From: Streptomyces roseolus
GTDB lineage: Bacteria; Actinomycetota; Actinomycetes; Streptomycetales; Streptomycetaceae
Direction of reading: 5' to 3'
Length of the DNA: 50,266 nt
Assembly: GCF_014649855.1 (NCBI RefSeq)
Contig: NZ_BMTV01000007.1
Coordinates: 256,923-307,188 of the forward strand
The notes under the pieces were generated by a model. That model saw only the letters and a program-made list of their open reading frames with translations. It was not told the DNA's origin and ran no database searches. Below are positions 43,806-50,266 of the stretch, in pieces; position 1 is the stretch's first letter; each line of letters begins with the position of its first letter. Made by a program: the position numbers and the translations under genes.

Positions 43806-44387
43806 TTGCGCAAGCTGACGTACTACATCGCCTGCTCCATCGACGGCTTCATCGGTGACCCGCAGGGCGACGCCTCGTCCATGTACTCCTTCGTGAACGA
43901 GGAGTACCAGGCGTGGATGAACGCCGAATACCCCGAGACCGTCCCCACCCACATGCGGGAGGCGGTCGGGATCGACGCGGACAACAAGCACTTCGACACC
44001 GTGGTGCAGGGCCTCGCCTCGTACCGCATCGCCCTGGACGCCGGCGTCACCAGCCCGTTCGGCCACCTCCGCGAACTCGTCGCGACCCGCTCGCTCACCG
44101 AGTCGCCCGACCCGAACGTCGAGCTCATCGCCGACGACCTCGTCGGCCGCGTCCGGGAGCTCAAGGCCGAGGAGGGCGGGCTCGGCATCTGGCTCTGCGG
44201 CGGCTCCACCGTCGCCGGCGCCCTCGTCGACGAGATCGACGAGCTGGTCATCAAGACGTACCCGCAGGTGTACGGCTCCGGCATGCCGATGTTCGGCGCC
44301 GGCTTCGAACCCCGCGACTTCACGCTCGGCTCCGTCCGCGCCTTCGACAACGGCGTGCTGGTCCGCACGTACACCAGGAAGCGGTAG
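43806..44387 (+). CDS. Dihydrofolate reductase/RibD-like family protein
   Basis: About 193 residues of the RibD C-terminal/DHFR-like fold. RKLTYYIACSIDGFIGDP is the first strand and NADPH-site region. GLGIWLCGGSTVAGALVDEIDELVIKTYPQVYGSG matches the GG-x-x-(L/V)-x loop of the family. The substrate is unknown; members are often annotated as pyrimidine reductase-like. I use TTG 43806 because it gives the usual N-terminus RKLTYY with AGGACCCGG upstream; ATG 43752 adds an unconserved 18-residue leader. It is not obviously linked to the encapsulin pair. Confidence 0.83.
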   Translation: MRKLTYYIACSIDGFIGDPQGDASSMYSFVNEEYQAWMNAEYPETVPTHMREAVGIDADNKHFDTVVQGLASYRIALDAGVTSPFGHLRELVATRSLTESPDPNVELIADDLVGRVRELKAEEGGLGIWLCGGSTVAGALVDEIDELVIKTYPQVYGSGMPMFGAGFEPRDFTLGSVRAFDNGVLVRTYTRKR

Positions 44388-44708
44388 CGGACGCACCGCG
44401 GCGGGGCGGCCTGCCCCGGAGGCACGGGTGACGAGACGCCCCGTACGACCCGGGGCCCGCCGGCCGCGCCGAAGCGCCCGGCCTGCGGACGCCCCCGGGC
44501 CACCGCCGCCACTCGGCACAGGGCCCTCGGGGTCCGGGTGTCCGAGCGGGAGGTGCGGCCCTGCCGGAACGCCCGGTGCCCACTCCGCGAACCGGTGGAT
44601 CCCGGCGGCACGGAAGCCACTACCACGCAGGTCACCGGCAAGAACGGCGAGAACGGGAGAAGTCCGGCCACAGGGTGACCGGCCGCGCGCCGGAGCCGGT
44701 CATACCGC

Positions 44709-44714
44709 TACAGT
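44709..44714 (+). promoter_or_regulatory. Possible -10 element for a leaderless transcript
   Basis: TACAGT ends six bases before the ATG at 44721, the spacing seen for leaderless Streptomyces messages. No convincing -35 was found. The 333-base gap 44388-44720 contains no other recognisable element. Confidence 0.4.
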
Positions 44715-44720
44715 CCGCGC

Positions 44721-45140
44721 ATGTCATCGGAGTCGACAGAAGTCTGGACCGGTTGGTACCGGGACCGCCGTGGCGCGGAAGCGATCGTCATCACGGCCGA
44801 CGGCGGGCACGTCACCGTCCGCGTCAGGGGAATCGAGTACACGGGCGCGGGATTCGCCGCGCTCACCGCCGCGGGCGAGGGCGGGGAGGTCCTCACCGGC
44901 TGCGTCCTGGAGTGGGACCTGCCCCTCCCCGTCGTCGCCGGCGGCACCACCCAGGAGGCCACGCTCGGCTGCCTGCTCACCCTCGGCGAGCGCGCCGACC
45001 TCAGCCTGACCCTGCACTACGGCGGCACCGCCCTCGAAGCGGTCGTCGCCGGCGGCGACTTCGAGGGGGCGCTGGCCCGGCTGCGCGGCCAGCTCCCGGA
45101 GGGCGCCGACTTCGGCCGACGCGTCCTGTCGGTCGCGTGA
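44721..45140 (+). CDS. DUF6304-like protein of unknown function
   Basis: A 139-residue soluble protein, acidic, mostly beta-strand (EVWTGWYRDRRGAEAIVITADGG, VTVRVRGIEYTGAGFAAL). It resembles a small Streptomyces family that I recall as DUF6304; no function is known and no catalytic motif is visible. It has two Cys in LTGCVLEW and LGCLLTL. The ATG at 44721 has no ribosome site, which suits leaderless translation. It converges on snpA. Confidence 0.75.
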   Translation: MSSESTEVWTGWYRDRRGAEAIVITADGGHVTVRVRGIEYTGAGFAALTAAGEGGEVLTGCVLEWDLPLPVVAGGTTQEATLGCLLTLGERADLSLTLHYGGTALEAVVAGGDFEGALARLRGQLPEGADFGRRVLSVA

Positions 45141-45147
45141 CGACGGC

Positions 45148-45180
45148 GGCGCCCCGGGGCCGGGCGGCCTCCGGGGCGCC
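45148..45180. terminator. Terminator between DUF6304 gene and snpA
   Basis: GGCGCCCCGG pairs with CCGGGGCGCC (10 bp) around a 13-base loop in a convergent gap. Confidence 0.65.
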
Positions 45181-45186
45181 GACCGG

Positions 45187-45858
45187 TCAGCCCTTGAAGG
45201 CGGAAGCGAGCCCGTAGCGCCACAACTGGTCGACGCGGGCCCGCTCCTGGGCGTTCGGTGTGGCGTTCTGGCAGGAGGTGCCGGGGCCGCCGCCCGACAT
45301 CAGCTCGCTGCACGGCCCGCTGTAGTGGTCCGGGAGCCCGAGCACGTGCCCGGTCTCGTGGGCCGTCACGCGGGTGGAGTTGTACTGCTGGTTCTGCCGG
45401 TAGTCGAGGAAGATGTAGCCGCTGCCGTGCCCGTCGGTGCTCGCGTACGAGCCACGGGAGTCGTTCCCCTCGTAGTAGCGGAAGTCCGGGTTGGACCCCT
45501 CGACGAGCCGCACGTTCACCACCGAGCTGTTCCATATCTGCGTGGAACGGGCGATCTGGGTGCGGAAGCTGGGAGCGTTGGCGGCGCTGTAGACGACGGT
45601 GACGGCCGCGGTGGTGCTCGGGTTCGCGGCCCGCTTCTTCGCCACCGACTTCATGACGGCGTCGAAGAACGCCTGGTTGGCCTTGGCCTCCTCGGCCGAA
45701 CCGGCGTAAGCGGCGTAAGCGGCCTGGGCGGCGGGGGTGTTCGTGCGCGCGGTGGCGTCGGGCGCGGCGCCGGCCGGCGCCGCGGCGCCGAGCGAGACCG
45801 CGAGACCGAGCCCGAGGGCGGCGGTCAGGGTACGGGTGAGGACCTTGGGGTGACGCAT
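45187..45858 (-). CDS. snpA: Snapalysin, secreted small neutral metalloprotease (M7)
   Basis: A 223-residue preproprotein. It has a signal peptide ([20 protein letters not shown]... ending AGAAP, about residue 32), a propeptide of about 50 residues ([20 protein letters not shown]), then a mature peptidase. The zinc site [17 protein letters not shown] is HExxHxxGxxD, the M7 signature in which Asp is the third ligand. Two Cys (GPC, SC) may form a disulfide. It is an exported milk-type protease. GGAGGAG precedes the ATG. The divergent LysR gene is its likely activator. Confidence 0.92.
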   Translation of the reverse strand: MRHPKVLTRTLTAALGLGLAVSLGAAAPAGAAPDATARTNTPAAQAAYAAYAGSAEEAKANQAFFDAVMKSVAKKRAANPSTTAAVTVVYSAANAPSFRTQIARSTQIWNSSVVNVRLVEGSNPDFRYYEGNDSRGSYASTDGHGSGYIFLDYRQNQQYNSTRVTAHETGHVLGLPDHYSGPCSELMSGGGPGTSCQNATPNAQERARVDQLWRYGLASAFKG

Positions 45859-45970
45859 GGGGGGCTCCTCCTGATCGGGGTCGGGAGAGAGTCTCGGTGC
45901 GCGCGGGCCCGCCGGGAAGAATGCCACTCCCCGATAACACGACCTCATCACCACCCCTGCCCTCTCTCCA

Positions 45971-45996
45971 ATTGACTCCACTTTCATGGGAGTTGA
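45971..45996. promoter_or_regulatory. Candidate LysR-type operator between snpA and its regulator
   Basis: ACTCC at 45975-45979 and GGAGT at 45989-45993 form an inverted repeat with 9-base spacing, in the 190-base divergent region. The region also contains T-N11-A candidates typical of LysR sites. It lies 112 bases upstream of snpA. Confidence 0.45.
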
Positions 45997-46048
45997 GCGG
46001 ATCCGGCCGTCTGGTGCGGGGCCGGAACCCCGTCCTACGCTCGGCTCC

Positions 46049-47002
46049 ATGGAGCTGGAGGTGAGACACCTGCGCGCGCTCTGTGCCATCGCGGACACCG
46101 GAAGCCTGCACAAGGCCGCGCGCCAACTCGGCGTGAGCCAGCCCTCCTTGACCACCCAGCTGCGCCGCATCGAGAACGCGCTCGGCGCCGAGCTCTTCGC
46201 CCGCGGCCGCACCGGCTGCCGCCCCACCGCGCTCGGCCGCTCCGTCCTCAGCCGGGCCCGCCCCCTGGTCGACGGCATGGCGGCGCTCGTCACCGAGACC
46301 CGCGCCGAGGCGGCCCGCGCCGACGGACCCCGGCTCCGCGTCGGCTCCACCGCGAGCCGGGCCCTCCCGGGCTGGCTGCGGCGGCTGCGCGCCCGCTTCC
46401 CCGGCACGGACGTCGGTCTGCGCGTCGACGTCTCCGCGCGGACACTGCTGCGCGAGGTGGTGGCCGGCCGCCTGGACGTGGCCTTCGTCCACGAGGTGGA
46501 GGGCAGCCCCCTCCCCGTGCCCGAGGGCCTGGACCACCGCGTCCTCGTCGCCCGCGAGCCGCAGTTCGTCTCCCTCTCCCCGGCCCACCCGGCCGCCGCC
46601 CACCCCGTGGTGGACCTCGCGGACCTGGCCCGCGACCACTGGATGGTCGACCCGGCGGTGGACGGCGAATGGGACGGGCTGCGCCGCGTCCTGACGGCCG
46701 CCGGGATCGACCCGCCGCTCCTCCACGGCGACTACCACACGGCCGCCTCCCTCATCGCGCTCGGCGAGGCGGTGGCCCCCTGCCAGCCGACCTCGGTCCC
46801 CCGCGAGGACCTGGCGGTCCGCCCCCTCCGCGGCGACCCCCTCGCCGTCCGCCTCCTCCTCTACGCCCGCCCCACCACCCCCCTGGCCCCCCTCCACGCC
46901 ACCCTCGCCGACGCCTACCGCGAGGCCGCCCACCGCGCACCCCCGTACCGCGCCTGGCTGGCCGCCGGCGGCACGGCACCCCCGTGCCTCACGCCCGCCT
47001 GA
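46049..47002 (+). CDS. LysR-family regulator, probable activator of snpA
   Basis: A 317-residue LysR protein. The winged helix is at residues 1-62: [58 protein letters not shown] periplasmic-binding-protein-like effector domain (about 90-300) follows. It is divergent from snpA, the arrangement of known snpR/mprR regulators, which activate the protease gene. ATG 46049 is the usual LysR start; a longer frame begins at 45986 within the operator region. The C-terminus is Pro-rich. Confidence 0.9.
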   Translation: MELEVRHLRALCAIADTGSLHKAARQLGVSQPSLTTQLRRIENALGAELFARGRTGCRPTALGRSVLSRARPLVDGMAALVTETRAEAARADGPRLRVGSTASRALPGWLRRLRARFPGTDVGLRVDVSARTLLREVVAGRLDVAFVHEVEGSPLPVPEGLDHRVLVAREPQFVSLSPAHPAAAHPVVDLADLARDHWMVDPAVDGEWDGLRRVLTAAGIDPPLLHGDYHTAASLIALGEAVAPCQPTSVPREDLAVRPLRGDPLAVRLLLYARPTTPLAPLHATLADAYREAAHRAPPYRAWLAAGGTAPPCLTPA

Positions 47003-47042
47003 CACCGCCTCTTGTCTTTCTTTCCGGACGCCCCCGGGAACG

Positions 47043-47080
47043 GGAACGGCCCGCGCCGGGGTGCCCGGGCGGGCCGTTCC
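47043..47080 (+). terminator. Terminator of the LysR gene
   Basis: GGAACGGCCCGC pairs perfectly with GCGGGCCGTTCC (12 bp), 41 bases after the stop. Confidence 0.7.
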
Positions 47081-47166
47081 GTCGTCCTCCGGCCTGCGGT
47101 GGGGCAGGGGGAGAGGGGAGGCCTGGGTCAGGCCTTCTTCGTCTCCTAGTAATGGGGCGGGTCGGT

Positions 47167-47193
47167 GACCTGCGGTGATGGGTGCCGCAGGTC
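47167..47193 (-). terminator. Hairpin in the gap before the accessory block
   Basis: GACCTGCGG pairs with CCGCAGGTC (9 bp, 9-base loop). It may terminate the 533-residue ORF, which ends 128 bases away. The rest of 47081-47320 contains a short AGGCCT repeat and no gene; base composition drops across it. Confidence 0.4.
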
Positions 47194-47320
47194 GCTGAGC
47201 TGGCCTTTTGGTGTTGGCTGGCGATGGGGCGCGACGGTCCTGATCGGGTGTCCTGCGGACTGTGTGCGGACTGGCAGGCAACGCCCTAGCCCTGACCGGT
47301 GGTTGCCCACCAAGACAGCC

Positions 47321-48922
47321 CTACTCTTGCTGGGGCTTGGGTTCGCTCGCCCATTCGCTCAAGCCGGTCAGCATGGACAGAGCTGACGTGAAGAAGGTCT
47401 TGACGGCTGCCGGTCCTCGCAAGTCGCCGAAGACCTTGGTGAGTGTCTTCTCGTAGTCGCTGCTCTTGCGGTGGGCCGTTGCCTTCGAGCGGATCTCCTG
47501 GAGATTTCGCAAGAACTGGGTGTCCCGATCGGCGTGTGGGTAACCTTCCTGATCCAGCCAGCGCTTGAGTTTCGAGATGCCCTTCTCGTTATCGATGCGG
47601 TCTGGCAGGCGCTTCTGGATCTCCCGTTCGTTGAGAGCGTCAACGAAAAGCTGTGTCATGATGCGAATTGCAGACTCGAATTCTGCCTGTGAATCATTCA
47701 AGGGGAGGCGTAGGCGCTGTAGAAGCCCTGTATCGGCCTCCTCGGGCTTCCGGAATAGTTCCCACCCGTAGACCTCCTCCCATGTACGCCTGAAGGTCAC
47801 GTAATTGGAGCGGGTGAGTAGGTCCTCGGCGGTCGGCTCGGAAGGCTGCCCCAGGAATGCTCGGCGAATCAGAGTCTCGCTAGGTGGGCCGTCTTCTGCG
47901 ACGTTGAAACTCCGCCAGGAGTCTCGCTCCTGTCGAGGCAGATCGCGACCAAGGTCTCCGAGGAAGACGATGATGTAATCCTGGGCGCTGTTATCCAGAC
48001 GCAGACTCCATAGCGATGCGCAATTGAGATATCCATCCGATACGGTATAGAGTTCGGGTTTCTCGTAGTACTTCTGCAGAACTTCCCGGCGGAAGTATAC
48101 GGGCGTGAGATAGTTCGGAGCGTCGGGGTTCGCTCCGAAATAGTTACTGAGAGAATCAGGGTTACAGCTGTACCGGATCTCGTCGCCATCGGGTCTCGTC
48201 GCGATAATGAAATCCGGGTAGTGCGAGTCTTCCTCCTCGAACGGCCAGATCCCACTCTTCTCGATCGGTGGCGGTGGAACTACTCGGGTGCCGAGGAGGC
48301 GGGTGAATTTTCCGGTTCCGATGCGGTCGCCTGGGTAAAGGGAGATTCGCGCGGTGTCCGTGGTTAGATCGAGGGCTTCGGGGAGAGTGTCGTCCTTCTC
48401 GCCGATGCGGACGGAATCCATGTAGAGGATCAGGTCGTACCCTTGGGCGGCCTGGAATTGGCGCAGCAGTTTTGTGCGGACCTCGATCCTGCTGGCGGTC
48501 ACCTTGACGGCAGCCAATGAGGTGCCGTCATCCAGAGGCTGCATGAACTGTGTGCCGAGCTCATCCCAGTAGAGATTATGGTACAGCCGAAAGTGTTCGG
48601 TTAGCTCTCGGGTTGACGGTACTGCGCCATGGTATTCCCGGCATAGAACCAGTGGCTCAATGCCGTCCTCGGTGCTGCTGCGGAAGTACCTGGTTACGAT
48701 CTCACCGTTCTCTCGGTGCTGCGAGAAACCGGGGCGGAAATCGCCCATGCTCACGTCCCAGGACGGAGACTCGAGGATTCTCGTGCGCATCGCGGTCGGG
48801 GCGAAAGCGCAATAGATTCCACCATTTTCGTTCCGCTCGTGCCAACTTTCATACACAGTTGTCCACGAGCCCTGCTCCATGGAGGTGAAACGCCCAAGCA
48901 TCTCTTCTTGCCGCAAGTCCAT
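47321..48922 (-). CDS. Unrecognised 533-residue protein with HEPN-like C-terminus
   Basis: I do not recognise the family. The protein is soluble, with a mixed alpha/beta N-terminal region (residues 1-330, DGIEPLVLCREYHGAVPSTR, VKVTASRIEVRTKLL). The C-terminal helical domain (residues about 430-525) holds FESAIRIMTQLFVDALNE and a REIRSKATAH-like segment with R478-x5-H484, the R-x4-6-H pattern of HEPN ribonucleases. GC is clearly lower than the flanks; bases 47641-47700 have 26 G/C of 60. The ATG at 48922 has no ribosome site, and TTGCCG-N17-TAATAT lies so that transcription would start at or beside it, implying a leaderless mRNA. The genes next to it are an ASCH gene and a truncated aaRS-like gene. 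Confidence 0.72.
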   Translation of the reverse strand: MDLRQEEMLGRFTSMEQGSWTTVYESWHERNENGGIYCAFAPTAMRTRILESPSWDVSMGDFRPGFSQHRENGEIVTRYFRSSTEDGIEPLVLCREYHGAVPSTRELTEHFRLYHNLYWDELGTQFMQPLDDGTSLAAVKVTASRIEVRTKLLRQFQAAQGYDLILYMDSVRIGEKDDTLPEALDLTTDTARISLYPGDRIGTGKFTRLLGTRVVPPPPIEKSGIWPFEEEDSHYPDFIIATRPDGDEIRYSCNPDSLSNYFGANPDAPNYLTPVYFRREVLQKYYEKPELYTVSDGYLNCASLWSLRLDNSAQDYIIVFLGDLGRDLPRQERDSWRSFNVAEDGPPSETLIRRAFLGQPSEPTAEDLLTRSNYVTFRRTWEEVYGWELFRKPEEADTGLLQRLRLPLNDSQAEFESAIRIMTQLFVDALNEREIQKRLPDRIDNEKGISKLKRWLDQEGYPHADRDTQFLRNLQEIRSKATAHRKSSDYEKTLTKVFGDLRGPAAVKTFFTSALSMLTGLSEWASEPKPQQE

Positions 48923-48928
48923 TGGCGC

Positions 48929-48957
48929 ATATTAGGTGTGCCCGCTGGTTGCGGCAA
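48929..48957 (-). promoter_or_regulatory. Promoter of the 533-residue ORF
   Basis: TTGCCG (-35, 48957-48952) and TAATAT (-10, 48934-48929) with 17-base spacing, six bases before the ATG. It lies just past the ASCH stop. Confidence 0.6.
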
Positions 48958-48962
48958 TGGGT

Positions 48963-49358
48963 TTACCTGGTTTCCGTTCTCGCGCTCTCGCGTCGCGAGT
49001 TTGGTGTCGAGACCTGGTGGACCTGAATGGCGAGTGCGCCGAGGGCTTCCTTCTCGGGGCCGTAGATCGTGCGGATGTTGGCGAGCTGCTGGTCGCGGGT
49101 GGCGGTCGGGTTGACGTTGGAGGGGCCTTCGCCGTCGAGGAGGGCCTCGAAGTCGGGATACTCAGTGACTCGGAGGACTTCGACGTCGCAGGTCTCGTCC
49201 GTGTTCTTGATGCGGAAGCGGATGGTGTCGCCGGCGGCGAGGTCCGCGAGGTGCGGGTACTTGACCCGCACCTCGATGGTCTTGGTGCCCGCGGCGACGA
49301 GCTCGAAGTACTGGCGGTAGAGGTTGAGCTCGCGGACGCGGGCGGTGCGGTCGGTCAT
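48963..49358 (-). CDS. ASCH-domain protein
   Basis: A 131-residue protein whose whole length fits the ASCH fold, an RNA-binding beta-barrel related to PUA. The conserved G-x-K-x-x-E-x-R signature is visible as G24-T-K26-T-I-E29-V-R31 in AAGTKTIEVRV. LAAGDTIRFR follows. ASCH proteins are thought to bind RNA in translation or RNA modification; this one's target is unknown. The ATG at 49358 overlaps the stop of the upstream aaRS-like gene (ATGA), so the two form an operon. Confidence 0.85.
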   Translation of the reverse strand: MTDRTARVRELNLYRQYFELVAAGTKTIEVRVKYPHLADLAAGDTIRFRIKNTDETCDVEVLRVTEYPDFEALLDGEGPSNVNPTATRDQQLANIRTIYGPEKEALGALAIQVHQVSTPNSRRESARTETR

Positions 49359-50221
49359 CGGGAGGGAACGCTCCTGGGGGACGGTGCGATGATCAGGCGG
49401 CCGATCTCGGCGGCCGAGTACGAGCGGAAGAAGTGGCGGGGGTCGGAGAGCAGAGTCTCGGTCATGGCGAGCAGCCGGTCGGCGTACTCGGTGACGGTGC
49501 CGGGCCATTGCCGGGTGTCGAGCATCCAAGGGGCGGTGCCCTCGGGCAAGGGGGCACGGCCTTCTCGTATGAGGGATTTCGACAGCTTGGCGCCGGTGTC
49601 GGTGACGACCTGGGGGCAGAACAGGCGGGCCGGGAGCTGGGCTCGGGCCAGACCCACGGCCTGGAGGGCCTCGTCGACGAGGTGGGAGCCGAAGACCCAG
49701 TCGCCGCCCTTGACCATGACGTGCAGGGTGCCCTGGGGACTGGTCAGGGCGAGTTCCTTGACCAGGTTGCGGTACAGGGTGGCCAGGTCCAGGTACGCGC
49801 CGACGGTGGGCGTGATGGTGGCCTCGTACGGGCCGTGGTGGAGGCAGACGGCAGAGACCACCGCCGACTCGGGGGCGGTGAGGTGGACCCGGGTGCGTTC
49901 GGCGTGTTTCTCGGCCCAGCCGCAGTCGGGGTGCGGGCAGGGGACGCGGAGGTGCGGGGTGCCGGTGGAGGGGGCGAGCCACCAGCGGGCGGCGTCAACG
50001 CGGGGGAGCAGGCGGAGCCAGGTGCGGCGGTAGTGCTCGCCGGCCTGCTGCTGGGCGTACGTCTCGATGCGGTGTGGGATGCCCAGGCGCCTGGACAGGG
50101 CCGTGAAAAGGGGCTGGTAGAGGGCGGTGACGAGGTCGTGCAGGGCCTGCTCGCCGAGGGCCTGGGCGTAGGCGCGCTGGTAGCGGTGTCCGCTAGGGTC
50201 TGTTGTGAAAGTGCTGGTCAC
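49355..50221 (-). CDS. Class I aaRS-like protein (LysRS-I-type KMSKS half), probably 5'-truncated by an IS
   Basis: About 288 residues. Residues 40-70 (RRLGIPHRIETYAQQQAGEHY) and 78-100 (WWLAPSTG, CPHPDCGW) follow the order of the middle of class I lysyl-tRNA synthetase, with Cys95-x4-Cys100 and Cys126 as possible zinc ligands. HVMVKGGDWVFGSHLVDEALQAVG precedes TGAKLSKSLIREG (residues 212-216), a KMSKS-type motif. The HIGH-containing first Rossmann half is absent. The frame opens at an IS end (see 50196), so it is likely the remaining part of a longer gene; its first eight or nine codons come from the IS. I used GTG 50221; GTG 50227 is an alternative. The stop overlaps the ASCH start. Confidence 0.65.
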   Translation of the reverse strand: MTSTFTTDPSGHRYQRAYAQALGEQALHDLVTALYQPLFTALSRRLGIPHRIETYAQQQAGEHYRRTWLRLLPRVDAARWWLAPSTGTPHLRVPCPHPDCGWAEKHAERTRVHLTAPESAVVSAVCLHHGPYEATITPTVGAYLDLATLYRNLVKELALTSPQGTLHVMVKGGDWVFGSHLVDEALQAVGLARAQLPARLFCPQVVTDTGAKLSKSLIREGRAPLPEGTAPWMLDTRQWPGTVTEYADRLLAMTETLLSDPRHFFRSYSAAEIGRLIIAPSPRSVPSR

Positions 50222-50266
50222 AGCCACTCGTTGATGGCTGCGACCAGCACGGTCGCTTCGTAGCGG
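50196..50266. mobile_element. End of an insertion sequence, cut by the window edge
   Basis: GGGTCTGTTGTGAAAGTG at 50196 looks like an IS terminal repeat. It directly follows CTA (50193-50195), a possible short target duplication. A DDE transposase-like ORF end lies inside. The other end is outside the window. Confidence 0.5.
50218..50266 (-). CDS. 3' end of an ORF, probably an IS transposase (partial)
   Basis: The last 15 codons read RYEATVLVAAINEWL then TGA. This ending resembles C-termini of IS5-type transposases, but only from memory. The stop overlaps the GTG of the aaRS-like frame by four bases. Confidence 0.45.
   Translation of the reverse strand, partial: RYEATVLVAAINEWL

Noticed and set aside
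42554..43858. 434-residue Arg/Pro-rich ORF over the polyprenyl transferase
   Set aside because: It is out of frame with the clear isoprenyl synthase, is composed of R/P/G runs, and matches no family.

Overview
The window looks like a core stretch of a Streptomyces chromosome. It has very high GC with strong third-position GC bias and GTG/TTG starts. The gene order matches my memory of the S. coelicolor SCO52xx region: catR, a CBS protein and hisN; then rsgA/aroA, sigR-rsrA, def, nrdAB, dasR-dasABCD-nagB, wblE and rshA-sigH. No rRNA operon or CRISPR array was seen. One tRNA, initiator tRNA-fMet, is present. All calls come from reading the sequence; no database search was run.

Layout. 0.2-11.4 kb: a Sel1-repeat protein, tRNA-fMet, the peroxide regulator catR with a CBS-domain gene, hisN, a TetR gene tail-to-tail with an SMR exporter, then M50 protease-aroA-rsgA on the minus strand, SRAP, a hydrolase, and the thiol-oxidative-stress pair sigR-rsrA with a textbook sigma-R autoregulatory promoter and two translation starts. 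11.4-15.8 kb: a coupled pair of membrane HD-domain genes (one intact HD-GYP, one degenerate), a TPR protein and peptide deformylase. 15.9-19.6 kb: class Ia ribonucleotide reductase nrdA-nrdB behind a cobalamin riboswitch and a 38-bp inverted repeat. 19.6-29.7 kb: a GNAT, a lipoprotein, a DUF3311/solute-sodium symporter pair, then the GlcNAc/chitobiose module (dasR, dasA-B-C-D, nagB) with recognisable dre operators.

29.9-40.8 kb: SDR/TetR, a PdtaS-like histidine kinase with a candidate new dre upstream, wblE, a lipid kinase, rshA-sigH, a Na+/H+ antiporter, a PLP desulfhydrase-type enzyme and an amidase. 41.0-43.7 kb: a family 2B encapsulin shell gene (HK97 fold with inserted cyclic-nucleotide-binding domain) followed by a polyprenyl transferase, its predicted cargo; a 15-bp-stem hairpin lies between them. 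43.8-47.0 kb: a RibD/DHFR-like protein, a DUF6304-like protein, and the secreted snapalysin protease with its divergent LysR regulator.

47.0-50.3 kb is accessory DNA with visibly lower GC in part. It holds an unrecognised 533-aa protein with a HEPN-like R-x5-H motif near its C-terminus, probably made from a leaderless mRNA. Beside it are an ASCH-domain gene and a protein resembling the KMSKS half of class I lysyl-tRNA synthetase. That last gene appears to be cut at its 5' end by an insertion sequence that runs off the window. The encapsulin pair and this accessory block are the most interesting parts of the window.
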